This document shows, one piece after another, positions 45,402 to 55,900 of a stretch of 64,000 nt of DNA (position 1 is its first letter; every line of letters starts with the position of its first letter). A program made the position numbers and the translations under genes. The DNA comes from Anatilimnocola aggregata (GTDB lineage Bacteria; Planctomycetota; Planctomycetia; Pirellulales; Pirellulaceae). The notes beneath the pieces were generated by a model. It was given only the letters and a program-made list of their open reading frames with translations, was not told where the DNA came from and did no database searches. The stretch lies in assembly GCF_007747655.1 (NCBI RefSeq), contig NZ_CP036274.1, positions 558,001-622,000 on the forward strand. The letters run 5' to 3'.

Positions 45402-46400
45402 TTAGTCGACAGTCTTTGGCTCGCCGCCACCGCGGCTGGATGTGGACTTGTAGACACCTAAATCAATGTTCTCAGAAACCGAGCGGATCGAGCCATCGCA
45501 CATGCCGAAGTTGGTAACGCCCGGATGGTGGCTCGCCATGGCGATACTGTTGAACTGCGTGGAAACCGCGGGAGTGGGAACGTTAATGCCGTTCACGTAA
45601 TTACGGCAGCCGCACACTTCGTCGTTCAAAGTCGCACAGCCACGCACCCAACTGCGAAAACGCGAGCCGTACTTTTGATCGTGCCGCGAGTTTTCGCCCA
45701 GCATGAACGTGAACGCAGTTCCATCTTGAATATCGCGCAGCTTGTAGGGCGGAATGGTACTGTCGCTGGAGGCACAGACGCCTTCTTTACTGATATAGCC
45801 ATGTGTGGCAGTTCCCCGCTGTTCGTAAGTGCCACCGCCAACGCTCGCTCCCAGCGGCCCCATGTTGCCGAAATAGTGAATCGTATGGGGCGGATAATCT
45901 CCGGCCGGATAACCAGCAGGATTCGTAATCATGTCCGACGGGTTCACATTATTCGGGCTGCCGAGCATCATCTTTTGGGCGACCGAACTGGGACACAGGT
46001 AAAAGGCGACCTTGTTCATCGCCAAATGGTTTTTGGTGGCACTTGGGGAGTTGTAGTCGCCGGCACTAAAGGTGAACTTCTCGTAGAGCGGCTTCTGTTC
46101 CACAAAGGGCAGAATAAACACTGCCCAACTCAAGCCATTCCCGTGCAAACAGCCCGGCGGCAGGGTCTGAAAGGTGTCGTGATAATTATGCCAGGCCAGC
46201 GAAATCTGCTTGAGGTTGTTCTGGCACTTCATCCGCCGGGCGGCTTCTCGGGCTGCCTGAACCGCGGGGAGGAGCAAGGCGACGAGCACGCCAATGATGG
46301 CGATAACCACGAGCAGTTCGACGAGCGTGAATGCCCGCTGTTGATTAGCCCGGTGAAGGAAATGCGCCGAACGGCGATGTTCCCGGAGAGGGAGAAACAT
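45402..46400 (-). CDS. DUF1559 prepilin-like protein, second copy
   Basis: A 332-residue protein with prepilin leader [20 protein letters not shown] and the DUF1559 run [20 protein letters not shown], almost identical to the first copy in that part and different afterwards. The rest includes [20 protein letters not shown] and [20 protein letters not shown]. The start is the ATG at 46400; the frame is open to 46781, but that part has no prepilin features. It is followed on the same strand by the small lipoprotein at 44954. Confidence 0.9.
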   Translation of the reverse strand: MFLPLREHRRSAHFLHRANQQRAFTLVELLVVIAIIGVLVALLLPAVQAAREAARRMKCQNNLKQISLAWHNYHDTFQTLPPGCLHGNGLSWAVFILPFVEQKPLYEKFTFSAGDYNSPSATKNHLAMNKVAFYLCPSSVAQKMMLGSPNNVNPSDMITNPAGYPAGDYPPHTIHYFGNMGPLGASVGGGTYEQRGTATHGYISKEGVCASSDSTIPPYKLRDIQDGTAFTFMLGENSRHDQKYGSRFRSWVRGCATLNDEVCGCRNYVNGINVPTPAVSTQFNSIAMASHHPGVTNFGMCDGSIRSVSENIDLGVYKSTSSRGGGEPKTVD

Positions 46401-46522
46401 CGGCAGCCTCCGAAAAATAGAACTTAACCTGTGAACCGCGAATTTTACCTTGACACATCCAACCGGGCCAGGGTTTCGTTGTTCCGTTAATGGGAGGATT
46501 GCGGCTAATACAGGCAAATAGT

Positions 46523-46574
46523 CCGCCCTTCCGGGCGGGTTCGGTTGCAAGGTGGGGCGATTTGTCGCCCCACC
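46523..46574 (-). terminator. two successive hairpins after the zinc-ribbon membrane gene
   Basis: CCGCCC 46523-46528 pairs with GGGCGG 46533-46538, and GGTGGGGCGA 46551-46560 pairs perfectly with TCGCCCCACC 46565-46574 (loop TTTG). In the minus direction they follow the stop at 46607 and precede the DUF1559 gene. They lack a long T-run, so termination is likely but not certain; the second hairpin also resembles a REP element. Confidence 0.55.
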
Positions 46575-46606
46575 CCATCCATTTGCTGAGATCGCCCCAC
46601 AGCTTA

Positions 46607-47785
46607 CTAAGTGTAGAGCTTCTGGGGCTGCTGCTGACCGAACTGCGGCTGGGTGGGCAGTTGGCCGGACATCATCAGGTAGGCAGTGGCCCAGAGCATA
46701 GAGAGCAGCGGCGCTGCAAACAACACCCCGATACCGCACGCCAGACAGCCCAGCATGATAATGCCGACGCCGAGCAGCCAAACCAAAAACGTCGTCAGGC
46801 GATTCCCCTCGGTAATGGTACCCGCCATTCCAAACGACTCTATCACGCCGGCTTTTTCTTCAACAATGAGATAGTAAGCCGGCCAGTAGAACAGCAGCAG
46901 AATGATGCCTGGGACCACGAGTAAGGCAAATCCCAAGAACAAGGCAAAGAACGCTATTACCATTACTCCCAGCATCGGCAGGAAGCGATCGCCCCCTTTG
47001 AACAGGTCGCCGAACTCGGCCGGTTGATAGCGGGCTAGTTGTAAGCAAATACGCGCTTGGCCAATGCCCAGGAAAATTTGCACAACGTTCTGCAAAATGA
47101 AAAAGACAACCGCGACACCAACCGATGCCTCTGGCATTTCGTTCGCTTGCAAGGCCACCTGAACTCCCTGGCCAATCCAGTTCACCGCGTTGGTGAGAAT
47201 ACCGGCTACAAACGTCGTTCCCACCAGCAGCCCCATGTTTTTCTGCCAAATCTCCAACGAGTGGTTCATGATCGGGCCGATGTCGACGATCTGATGGCTC
47301 ACCCCTTGCGAATTGATCGGCCGGGGTGGCTCGGTAAATCCTGTCGGCGAGGCATACGGATTGGGCGAGCCACTCGGCCCCTTGGGATCGGTCGCGAAAG
47401 GATTCGACCCGCCGCCACCGAACGGATTGCCGCCGCCTGGCGCACTGCCGAATGGTGAACCAGGTGGCGTACTGCCGAACGGCGAACTTGGCGGTGCGGC
47501 ACCAAACGGACTGCTGGGGGGAGGGGGGCCAAATGCGCCGCCCAACGGGGGCGTACCGAATGACGCTGACGCGGGCTGGGATTCTGGCGGGTTGCCAAAC
47601 GAGAAAGCGCCAGGACTGGCGGGTGTCGATGCCGGTGGAGACAGTGGCGAGATTGCGCCTGTCTCGGAAGTGGCCGGAACCGCCAGGACCGATGCACATT
47701 TGGGACACTTGGCATTCTTGCCCGCAGCTGTATCCGGAACACGCAACTGCTGGTCGCAACTGGGGCAACGGAACTCAATCGGCAT
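46607..47785 (-). CDS. zinc-ribbon membrane protein with glycine/proline-rich linker
   Basis: A 392-residue protein. The zinc ribbon at the N-terminus is [20 protein letters not shown] then [11 protein letters not shown], the same type as in 15761-17065. A linker rich in Pro, Gly, Ser and Phe follows to about residue 160 (repeats like [11 protein letters not shown]). The C-terminal 200 residues have about five membrane helices ([38 protein letters not shown]). Function unknown, inferred to be a membrane regulator. The ATG at 47785 ([10 protein letters not shown]) is used; the frame is open to 47842. Confidence 0.85.
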   Translation of the reverse strand: MPIEFRCPSCDQQLRVPDTAAGKNAKCPKCASVLAVPATSETGAISPLSPPASTPASPGAFSFGNPPESQPASASFGTPPLGGAFGPPPPSSPFGAAPPSSPFGSTPPGSPFGSAPGGGNPFGGGGSNPFATDPKGPSGSPNPYASPTGFTEPPRPINSQGVSHQIVDIGPIMNHSLEIWQKNMGLLVGTTFVAGILTNAVNWIGQGVQVALQANEMPEASVGVAVVFFILQNVVQIFLGIGQARICLQLARYQPAEFGDLFKGGDRFLPMLGVMVIAFFALFLGFALLVVPGIILLLFYWPAYYLIVEEKAGVIESFGMAGTITEGNRLTTFLVWLLGVGIIMLGCLACGIGVLFAAPLLSMLWATAYLMMSGQLPTQPQFGQQQPQKLYT

Positions 47786-48033
47786 CGGAGCGATTCCTTC
47801 GAAGGTTGAACTAGGCTGATTCGCTGGCACGAATCGCAACAAAATCGTAATCGAAACGTCCGGAATATCCCACTCAGATTGTCAGTTAATCCGCTTCGCT
47901 GCCGGTCCTATTCGCCGGCCAGAGTAATCCCTTGGCTCGAATTGCTTGTTTCTAATCGACGCGCGCCCCATACTAGCGGCTTGCGACTCACCTTTGCCTC
48001 TCTCCGCAATCACACTGTCTGGAGTCCTCGGCC

Positions 48034-48744
48034 ATGCAGCACTGCTTTCGCTTCTTCTCGCTCCTCTCGCTGTTGATTGCTCCCGCCGTTGTGCTGGCAG
48101 CGGACGATTGGTCGACGTCGGTCACGTTCCCCGCCAGCGAGAAGCCGGTCCCGCTCTTTAATGGCAAAGACCTGACCGGCTGGCATGGCAATACTGGTGC
48201 CGATGGAACGAAGGAATACTTTAAGGTGAAAGACGGCGTGATCGTTGCTCGCAACGAGAAAGACGCTGCCCCCAAGGTGAGTAACTATCTTCTCACCGAC
48301 AAGAACTATCGCAATTTCCGCCTGATCTTTGAAGGGAAACTGGCCGAGTCGGGCATGCACTCCGGCATTGCCATCTGGGGCAAGCAGTTCACGAAAGATG
48401 CCGAGAAGAATTCCTATCAGGGGCACCTGGTCATGTTTCCTTCGGGCTGGGGCTTTTACGATTTGTTCCGCCGCAACTCGATCTATAAGGACGATGGCCG
48501 TGCGAAAAAGGCCGACAACAAGGATTGGAACCAGATGGAAATTCTGGCCATCGGCGATCGCATTCGCCTGGCCGTCAACGGCCAGGAAGTGGCCGATTGG
48601 CGCGACCCCAAACCCGAACTGTGCGAAGCAGGTCCGCTTGGCCTGCAGTTGCACAGTAACACCGTCGCGCAGGAAGTTCGCTTCCGCGGCCTAATCTTGT
48701 CCGAGAATCCTGAGGATCGACTCATCACGCTCAAGAGCGAATAG
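48034..48744 (+). CDS. secreted DUF1080 protein (3-keto-disaccharide hydrolase-like), second copy
   Basis: A 236-residue exported DUF1080 protein with signal RFFSLLSLLIAPAVVLAADD and domain start VPLFNGKDLTGWHGNTGADG. Later segments are ESGMHSGIAIWGKQFTKDA and FYDLFRRNSIYKDDGRAKK. It shares the fold with 25157-25843 but is clearly a different paralogue. The region from 47786 to 48033, between divergent genes, holds the promoters but no feature that I recognise. Confidence 0.88.
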   Translation: MQHCFRFFSLLSLLIAPAVVLAADDWSTSVTFPASEKPVPLFNGKDLTGWHGNTGADGTKEYFKVKDGVIVARNEKDAAPKVSNYLLTDKNYRNFRLIFEGKLAESGMHSGIAIWGKQFTKDAEKNSYQGHLVMFPSGWGFYDLFRRNSIYKDDGRAKKADNKDWNQMEILAIGDRIRLAVNGQEVADWRDPKPELCEAGPLGLQLHSNTVAQEVRFRGLILSENPEDRLITLKSE

Positions 48745-48799
48745 CTTGTCGCGTGCTGCCTAGTTTTCACGTTGTTGCCGCTTCTCTCCCAGGTGAGTT

Positions 48800-49807
48800 A
48801 TGTCACAGCGAAATTCAGCCCCCGGGTTATTCGTCCTCAGTTTGATCGCCTTAACGATCACCACTTCTGCAGCGCTGGCTCAGATGCCGCCACTCCCACC
48901 CGACCCGTCGGTGTGGGTGAATGGTGGCCCCATCACTGCCGAAATGCTGAAAGGGAAAGCTGCGTTTCTGTATTACTACGAAGAGGGCTGTCCTCGGTGC
49001 CGAGAGAGATGGCCGGGCCTGCTCGAAGTCGCCAAGAAGTTCGAGGACAAGCCGATTGTCTTCATCGCCGTCAACTCGGGAAATCAGCGCGACGATGTCG
49101 CTTCCTATGCCCGCGAAGTGAATCTCAGCTGGCCCGTTATTGTCGATGCGAACCGCCAGTTCGAAAAAGCGTCCGGCGTCCCCGAGATCAGTCTGCAGAA
49201 CATCTACCAGGCGCGAATCATTACTGCTGACGGCAAATTGGCGATGGCTAGCACCGCCAATCCCGAAGAGTCAGCGAACCGGGCCTTGCAAGGGGCCAAG
49301 TGGAACATCGATCCCACCGGCCTGCCCGCGGTGCTCGTCCCGCTTTGGCGATCGCTCGAGTTCGGCATTGCTTCGCCGGCCAACGGGCCAGCTCTCAAGT
49401 CGGCCCTGGTATCGAAAGATCCCAGCGTCAAAGCAGGGGCTGAAAAGTTGAATTCCGTTGTGCAGGAGAAAGTTGCCACCGAATTGAAAGCAGCCAAGGA
49501 ACTATACGGAGCAGGCGAAAAATGGAAGTCGTACAAAATGGTCGATGCTCTGACCGTGCAATACGTCGGCCTCGATTTGCCAGAAGGAGTCGCCAAAGCC
49601 AAGACCGCGCTGGCCGCCGATGAAGAAGTGAAGAAGCAATTGCAAGCGCACAAAGAACTCGACCTGCTGAAGAAGCGGGCGGCCAAGGCCTCGCCAGCTG
49701 CCATGCGAGGGCTAATCTTCAAGTTAAAGGAACTCGTCGAGAAGCATGCCGGAACCGAAGCTGCCACCGAAGCCCAGCAGTTGCTCGGTAGCACTCCATC
49801 CAACTAA
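48800..49807 (+). CDS. secreted thioredoxin-like protein
   Basis: A 335-residue exported protein. The signal is LFVLSLIALTITTSAALAQM. The thioredoxin domain is near residues 50-170, with the active site EEGCPRCRERWPG (CPRC) and the strand IVFIAVNSGNQRDDVASYAR and the cis-proline region SGVPEISLQNIYQAR. The C-terminal 140 residues are helical and lysine/alanine-rich (LKAAKELYGAGEKWKSYKMV). A CPRC active site fits a TlpA-like redox role. It lies 56 bases downstream of DUF1080 in the same direction. Confidence 0.83.
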   Translation: MSQRNSAPGLFVLSLIALTITTSAALAQMPPLPPDPSVWVNGGPITAEMLKGKAAFLYYYEEGCPRCRERWPGLLEVAKKFEDKPIVFIAVNSGNQRDDVASYAREVNLSWPVIVDANRQFEKASGVPEISLQNIYQARIITADGKLAMASTANPEESANRALQGAKWNIDPTGLPAVLVPLWRSLEFGIASPANGPALKSALVSKDPSVKAGAEKLNSVVQEKVATELKAAKELYGAGEKWKSYKMVDALTVQYVGLDLPEGVAKAKTALAADEEVKKQLQAHKELDLLKKRAAKASPAAMRGLIFKLKELVEKHAGTEAATEAQQLLGSTPSN

Positions 49808-49850
49808 CCGGTAGCAATCATTCTCCGTCCTTGTCGCCCCTCGTGGAGAG

Positions 49851-50834
49851 TTAGGGTTTCGGCTTCTTCTCGATGGCGGGGACATCGCCGATTTTGGCAA
49901 ACGCGACGAACTGCTCGTTGATTCGGTCAGCTGTGGGGGTGCCGCCGTGGACCCAATAGCCATAGCGGAGCTTGAGCGAGTCGCCAACGGCGATGGTGCG
50001 GGGGGCTTCGTAGCTAAGGCAGGCCCCCATCCAGCCGTCGTCGCGAACGTGAAAGTGAGAAGGATGGCTGGGGTTCATGGGATGGTCGAAAAGGGTGACG
50101 CCGCCTGATTCGGTCTTGGTGAGAGGCCCGCTATAGTCGACCCAGCGAGCCTGTTTCCAAAAGACGCCGGCTTCGTTCACTCCCCCTTCGCTATTGAGAA
50201 TGCGGCCGCCGCCATCGTGCACGCCGATCGTCTTGGCCAGGCGAATGCCAGTAATGCCGAAGGGAGTTTTGCCGAAGGTGACTCCCTCTTTGGCATCGGC
50301 ACCGGGGGTGAGATTGAGGTCGATGACGAGAAGCCATTCACCGGGAGTAGCCGAGGGGATGAAACGCATGGCGCGCGTTTCTTCGAGCAGCTTTTTGCCC
50401 GCTTCGTCGACCCAAGTATTTTCGACTTCGATGAGGGCTTCGGAATCGGCGTCTTCATAGCGACTGACGCGTTTGTGAACGATGCGGCCCTTGGTCTGAT
50501 CGTTCCAGAAGCCGACGCCGTTTACATCGTGGTGGCTGATCCAGAGGCTGTTGTGGTGGCTATGCCCGTTGGGATCGCGCGGGTGACCCATGCGGGTGTG
50601 CGACTTGCCGCTGGGGCCGATGAGAGGATAGACGAACGTGCGGCGATTGCCCGGGCCGAAGTAGTAGCGACTGATTTCGCGGCCATCGTGCTCGACCGCA
50701 GCTTGGCTATCGGGGAGCGGGAAGACCTGTACTGCCGGGACGGGCTTGGGAGCCGGAATGACTTTCTCGGCGGCTTTGGTTTCGGCAGTGACTTGGCCGA
50801 GTAAACTTGTGAGCAGGAAAACTTGAGTCAGCAT
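49851..50834 (-). CDS. PmoA-like secreted protein (DUF6807)
   Basis: A 327-residue exported protein of the PmoA-like family (PF14100), which has no demonstrated methane-oxidising role despite the name. The signal is MLTQVFLLTSLLGQVTA. The domain starts at VQVFPLPDSQAAVEHDGREI and contains YPLIGPSGKSHTRMGHPRDP, HSHHNSLWISHHDVNGVGFW and GVTLFDHPMNPSHPSHFHVR; the histidines fit the family. The ATG at 50834 is chosen; the frame is open to 50921. It ends 43 bases before the convergent thioredoxin-like gene. Confidence 0.87.
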   Translation of the reverse strand: MLTQVFLLTSLLGQVTAETKAAEKVIPAPKPVPAVQVFPLPDSQAAVEHDGREISRYYFGPGNRRTFVYPLIGPSGKSHTRMGHPRDPNGHSHHNSLWISHHDVNGVGFWNDQTKGRIVHKRVSRYEDADSEALIEVENTWVDEAGKKLLEETRAMRFIPSATPGEWLLVIDLNLTPGADAKEGVTFGKTPFGITGIRLAKTIGVHDGGGRILNSEGGVNEAGVFWKQARWVDYSGPLTKTESGGVTLFDHPMNPSHPSHFHVRDDGWMGACLSYEAPRTIAVGDSLKLRYGYWVHGGTPTADRINEQFVAFAKIGDVPAIEKKPKP

Positions 50835-50944
50835 GATGGGCACCAGTCGGCAGGATGAAAGGGCTCGATCAAGGAACGCTTCGGGCGCAAAACTCAAAAA
50901 ACCAAAGGACAAAACAAACAAAGCCGGCTTCAGAACGTTTAGCG

Positions 50945-51436
50945 TTAATCGGCATCGAGAAAACTGAAATCGATCTTGACGATTTCGAGTTCGTACGAGC
51001 CCTTGGGGGCGGGAATCTCGGCAGTCTCGCCAATCTTCTTGCCGAGCAAACCTTGGCCAAGCGGACTGGTGACGAGAATCTTGCCGGTGTCGTAGTCTTC
51101 TTCGCCAGAGCCGACGAGGGTGTAGACCTCTTCTTCATCCATGTCGACATCACGAACGGTGATGGTGGCACCAAAGCAGACCTGGTCGCGCGGCAAGGTG
51201 TTCGGGTCGATGATCTGCGCCCGGGAGAGTTCCCCCTTGATCTGGTTGATCTTGGCTTGCAAGAGACCCTGCGCCTCTCGCTGGGCGTGGTACTCGGCAT
51301 TTTCTTTAAGATCGCCTTCGGCCCGGGCAGCAGCGATCTTTTCGGCGATCAGCGGCATTTCAACATTGTCGAGCCGATCCAATTCAGCCTTCTTCTTGTT
51401 GAAGCCTTTTTTGGTCATCGGGACGTATTCGACCAT
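50945..51436 (-). CDS. greA: transcription elongation factor GreA
   Basis: A 163-residue GreA-type factor that rescues backtracked RNA polymerase. The N-terminal coiled coil carries [20 protein letters not shown], the tip acidic residues being D and E in [10 protein letters not shown]. The C-terminal FKBP-like part has [20 protein letters not shown] and [19 protein letters not shown]. The length is typical. The ATG at 51436 ([10 protein letters not shown]) is preferred over the TTG-like start at 51466. It is downstream of a strong terminator from arsR, so it has its own promoter. Confidence 0.95.
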   Translation of the reverse strand: MVEYVPMTKKGFNKKKAELDRLDNVEMPLIAEKIAAARAEGDLKENAEYHAQREAQGLLQAKINQIKGELSRAQIIDPNTLPRDQVCFGATITVRDVDMDEEEVYTLVGSGEEDYDTGKILVTSPLGQGLLGKKIGETAEIPAPKGSYELEIVKIDFSFLDAD

Positions 51437-51471
51437 GGGAGCAGTCTCGGTATCAGCAAGCGACAAGGGAC

Positions 51472-51501
51472 AAAAAAATCGCGACCTTCAGTGAAGGCCG
51501 C
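51472..51501 (-). terminator. Rho-independent terminator of the arsR-like gene
   Basis: In the minus direction GCGGCCTT pairs with AAGGTCGC around CACTG, followed after a few bases by seven T residues (an A-tract at 51472-51478 on the plus strand). It follows the stop at 51616 and precedes greA. Confidence 0.85.
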
Positions 51502-51615
51502 GTGGCAGTAAACGATTTGGCTGAAAGGTATTGTGTGCCGCGCAGCAGCGTCTGTAAAGGCGAAAGAGGGGCCGTGCAGGCTGGTGAGGCGATTCGCGAC
51601 CAGTGAGGCCGAGGA

Positions 51616-51945
51616 CTAAGTCTCGCGCGGTTCGAGCTTCAGATCCAAATGACAGCAGCCGAAATCGATCTTGGCAACATCGGTCGTGGGGAGTTCGGCG
51701 GGGATCACTTCGGGGTGAATGGAGTACTGGATAAATCGCCCCTGCCGCGTGGGCAGGACGATCTTACCGCGCCGAAGTATCGACAAGTGGTGAGAAACCT
51801 TGACAATATCCTCCGAGAGTCGCTCCGCGATTTCACCGACGGTACAGGGCCCGCCAAACAGCACTTGCAAGATGCGCAATCGTTCAGGATCGGCTAACGC
51901 TTTTAATCGTTCGGCGCAAGCTTGAAATTCAGCTTGATCTTTCAT
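51616..51945 (-). CDS. ArsR-family transcription regulator
   Basis: A 109-residue winged-helix regulator. The helix-turn-helix includes ALADPERLRILQVLFGGPCT, VGEIAERLSEDIVKVSHHLS and the wing RRGKIVLPTRQGRFIQYSI. A C-terminal CCHLDLKLE stretch contains adjacent cysteines and a histidine that might bind a metal, as is seen in some family members. The start is ATG at 51945. It is divergent from the tonB-like gene with 116 bases between, so it may regulate that gene; this is inference. A terminator follows. Confidence 0.88.
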   Translation of the reverse strand: MKDQAEFQACAERLKALADPERLRILQVLFGGPCTVGEIAERLSEDIVKVSHHLSILRRGKIVLPTRQGRFIQYSIHPEVIPAELPTTDVAKIDFGCCHLDLKLEPRET

Positions 51946-52061
51946 GCTCAATCTCTGGCAAATTAGCCGACAAAAGCAGTTAATGGTTGCTCCTAAATTG
52001 CACGGTCTTTAGAATGTAAGACCGATTCGCGAAGCAAGTTTTACAAGTCTAACCCACCGTG

Positions 52062-52901
52062 ATGTTTCCCTCTAGAGCGCGATATATAGCTCGGACCCTG
52101 CTAGTCGGCTGGGACGTTTCGATCATTGCGCACGTAGCAGTGGCGGCAGCAATTGGTGGAACGATGCTAGCATTTCCCTCGGTGCTAGAGTTTCAAGTTC
52201 GCCGCGGCGAAGCGATCTTGATTCACGCCCAGATGTCAGCGGTCGCGGCGACCCAGCCCGACCATACCCAGGAAGTGGAAGTGTCGGTCGAAGCGGTGTC
52301 GCTCGAACCGCCGCCGCAGGTAGCGGTCGAAAATGCCCCCATTCGCGATACGCTGGAACCGACCCCGGCGGTGCTGCCGGTGGTCAGGTCGGGCGATTAC
52401 GAACCGACGAATGTAATGCCTACGGATAAGCCGCCAGCAACTTCGGTGTCGATCGATGCACCGGCGAAAGTGCCACCCAGAGAGAAGGCGAAAGAATCAC
52501 CGCAGCAGAAAGTGGAAACAGCCGCCAAGCCACTCGACCGGCAAATTGCTGATCAGCTGCGGACTTCGCCCGGCAAAGTGAACGTCGCTGCCATTCGCCC
52601 TTCGGTCGCGGGCGCCAAGGTAGACGAGCTGCCTCGCAAATTGCCAGACAACCGCGAGCCACTGTACCCGCGCGATGCCCTGCTGGCGGGAGTGGAAGGG
52701 AAAGTAATGCTACGCGTGCAGATATCGGCTGCCGGTCGAGTACTGCGAGCGAGCGTCGAAAGGTCCAGCGGTATGACGAGCTTTGACGAATCGGCACTTG
52801 ATGCCGTCCGTGATTGGCGGTTCACACCGGCCAAGCGGCAAGGCTTCGCCGTAGCACACGAGGTGTTCATCCCGATCCGGTTTATGATTCGGCGGGGATA
52901 G
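52062..52901 (+). CDS. TonB-family energy transducer
   Basis: A 279-residue inner-membrane protein. The N-terminus has a membrane segment (VSIIAHVAVAAAIGGTMLAF) with a basic flank, a proline/valine/lysine-rich periplasmic linker (residues 85-165), and a TonB C-terminal domain (residues 195-279: REPLYPRDALLAGVEGKVML, DEST-like SALDAVRDWRFTPAKRQGFA). It drives TonB-dependent uptake across the outer membrane. No ExbB/ExbD or receptor is adjacent. The ATG at 52062 is used; a GTG at 52059 precedes it. A regulator of ArsR type is divergent. Confidence 0.88.
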   Translation: MFPSRARYIARTLLVGWDVSIIAHVAVAAAIGGTMLAFPSVLEFQVRRGEAILIHAQMSAVAATQPDHTQEVEVSVEAVSLEPPPQVAVENAPIRDTLEPTPAVLPVVRSGDYEPTNVMPTDKPPATSVSIDAPAKVPPREKAKESPQQKVETAAKPLDRQIADQLRTSPGKVNVAAIRPSVAGAKVDELPRKLPDNREPLYPRDALLAGVEGKVMLRVQISAAGRVLRASVERSSGMTSFDESALDAVRDWRFTPAKRQGFAVAHEVFIPIRFMIRRG

Positions 52902-52959
52902 CTAATCCCATTACGCGACTTGCAGTTTAGACGGCGAAGAGTTGCCTGCTTGCGAGTGC

Positions 52960-55900
52960 CTACCTCGCGCCAGCTTTCTGAAACTGCCGTCGTGGGGGCG
53001 GACGATCTGCAGATGGCTTGGGAGGATTCTTCAGCAGCCGAAGGTGACCGGGACCAAGTAAGTCGTGCAAGCGAGCTTCCAGTTCTTTAGTGATGTTTAG
53101 CCGAGCCTTGGCCACTTTCAATTCAACGATGGTGCGGTCTTCGGTGACGATCTGCATTTTCAATTGACCGGGTTTCTCACCTGTCGCTGGATAGCCACGA
53201 ACGATCTCGTACGCCTTTTTGATCGTCTCGGGACCGTGCTGCCGTTCGTCGAAACGAATCTCGATCCCGGAAGTGCTCCGCTCGTCGATATCGGCGAGCG
53301 TGCTTAGTTCGTTGACGATCAGGTTCGCTTCTTCGCCGCCGCGGCGATCGATACTGCCGCGAACCATCAGGATCGCGTCGGCTTGCACTAGATGACCGTA
53401 GTCGACAAAGCCATCGGGCCACAGGATGCAACGGATGTTGTTCGACTCGTCATCTTCGAGGTCGAACATTACATAGCGCGAAGGCTTACCGGGCTGCGGG
53501 TTCTTCGTGCTGCTGAACTTCAGGGCACCGAGCATGCCGCCCAAGATCACTTCCTGCCGTTCGGGCACGCTCTTCGCCCCGGTAACGGAATGTGAACGAT
53601 ACATGGCCAGTTTGTGCTTGTATTCGTCGAGCGGATGCGAAGATAAATAAAACCCGAGCACTTCTTTTTCGGCCTGAGCCATCTCCTTCGGCTGCTGCTC
53701 CGGCAGATCGGGCATGGTGACAACGGGCTTCGAGTCAGACTCTTCAGCGAATGCGCCGAACAGCGACTTCTGCCCGCTCTTGCGATCTGAGGCAACGCTC
53801 TGTCCCGCTTGAATCGCCCGCTCAATAATCGCATACAACTGTGAGCGCTTCACCTTAAAGCCATCGAAGGCACCAGCCTTGATCAGAGTTTCGATCACTC
53901 CCTTGCTTGAACCGGAAGAGTCGACTCGTTCGCAAAAATCGAACAAATCGCGGAATGGACCGCCTTTCTTGCGCGCGGTAACAATCGCTTCACCCGCACT
54001 ACCGCCGCAACCCCGGATTGCAGAAAGCCCAAAGTGAATCTTGTCGCCAGAAACAGCGAAATCGACGTCGCTGTGATTGACGCACGGAGGCACCACCTCA
54101 ATATTCATCCGCGCGCAATCTTCCAAGTGTTCGACGAGCGCGTCCTTCGTTTTAAAGTTACGCCCTTCGATATCACCACTGAGAAGTGCTGCCATGAACT
54201 CGACCGGATAGTGCGCCTTGAGATACGCCGTCATGTAGGCGATCAGCGCGTAAGCGGTCGAGTGGCTCTTATTGAAGCCGTAGCCCGCGAACTTGATGAT
54301 CATGTTCCAGAAGTCTTCGGCCTCGTTTTTCGAGAGGCCCTTCTCACCGCAGCCGATGAGGAACTGGTCTTTGTTCTTGGCAATCAGCTCTTCCTTCTTT
54401 TTGCTGATCGCCTTGATGCACGTGTACGAACTGGCGAGTTCAATGCCGCCCAGTTCGCTCAGGATCCGCATCACCTGCTCTTGATACACCATCACGCCGT
54501 GCGTTTCCGAGAGGATCTTCTCGCACACGGGATGGATGTAACTGGCAGCCTGACGGCCGTTCTTCACTTCGACGTAGTCGCGGACCATGCCCCCTTCGAG
54601 CGGACCAGGACGATAGAGCGCGTTCGTGGCGATGATGTCGCGGAAGTGATCGGGTTTCATCTTCTGCAGCAGGTCGCGAATACCGCCCGATTCCAGCTGG
54701 AAAATGCCCTTCGTTTCGCCGCGTTGCAGCAGGGCGAAGGTTTTCTTATCGTCGAGCGGAAACTTGTACGGGTTAATTCGCTTGCCCGTCGTCTGCAGAA
54801 TGATGTCTTCCGCTTTGCTGAGGATCGTCAAGTTGCGGAGGCCGAGAAAGTCCATCTTCAGCAGGCCAGCAGCTTCGACATCGCCCATCGACCACTGCGT
54901 GATGATGTCGTTCTTACCGCTCACCTTACCGAGCGGCACGTACTCGGTCAGCGGCTTGTCGGCGATCACGACTGCGGCCGCATGCGTGCCGATGTTCCGC
55001 GCGAGCCCTTCGATCTTGCGAGCCAAGTTCAACACTTCGCGAATTTCAGCATCGGTTTGATAGAGATGCTTCAGTTCTTCGGCCTGCTCAATCGCTTCGT
55101 CCAGCGAAATGTGCAATTGATCGGGTACGAGACTCGTGAGTTTATTCACGCGCTCGACCGGAATTCCCAGTACGCGGCCCACGTCCTTGATCGCCGCACG
55201 AGCTTGGAGCGTACCGAAGGTGCCGATTTGTGCGACGTTCGCCTCGCCGTACTTTTCCTTCACATAGTTGATGATGAGCCCGCGACGTTCCTTGCAGAAG
55301 TCGATGTCGATATCGGGCGCTTCCTTGCGATTCAGGTCGAGGAACCGCTCGAACAGCAGGTCATATTTGATCGGGCAAACGTGGCTCAAGTAGAGCGCGA
55401 AGCAGACGAGCGCGCCGACACCGCTACCTCTCGCCGTCGCGGGAATTCCCTTGTCGCGAGCTTCGCGTACGAAGTCCCAAACGATGAGAAAGTAGTTGGG
55501 AAAGCCCAGCTTGTTGATCACATCGAGTTCACGATCGAGCCGCGCGATCACCACGTCGGCCAGCACATCGTCCTTGAGCATCTCCGGATCGTCGGAGTAA
55601 CGATCTTTGAGGCCGGTGATGCACAGCTCGCGCAAATATTCAGATGTCGAGCGACCTTCGGGCAAGGCATACACGGGGAAGTGCCGCTTGCCGAGTTCCA
55701 GGTCGATGCAAACCGAATTCGCAATCTCCTGGCTCCGTGCCACCGCATCTTCGAGCCCAGGAAAATGCTGGTACATCTCTTCCGGCGAACGGAGGTAGAA
55801 CGAATCGTTCTCCATCTTCATCCGGTTAGTGTCGGTACGGAACCGACCGGTGTTCACGCACAGCATCACGTCTTGCGCTTCGGCATCTTCGCGATCGACG

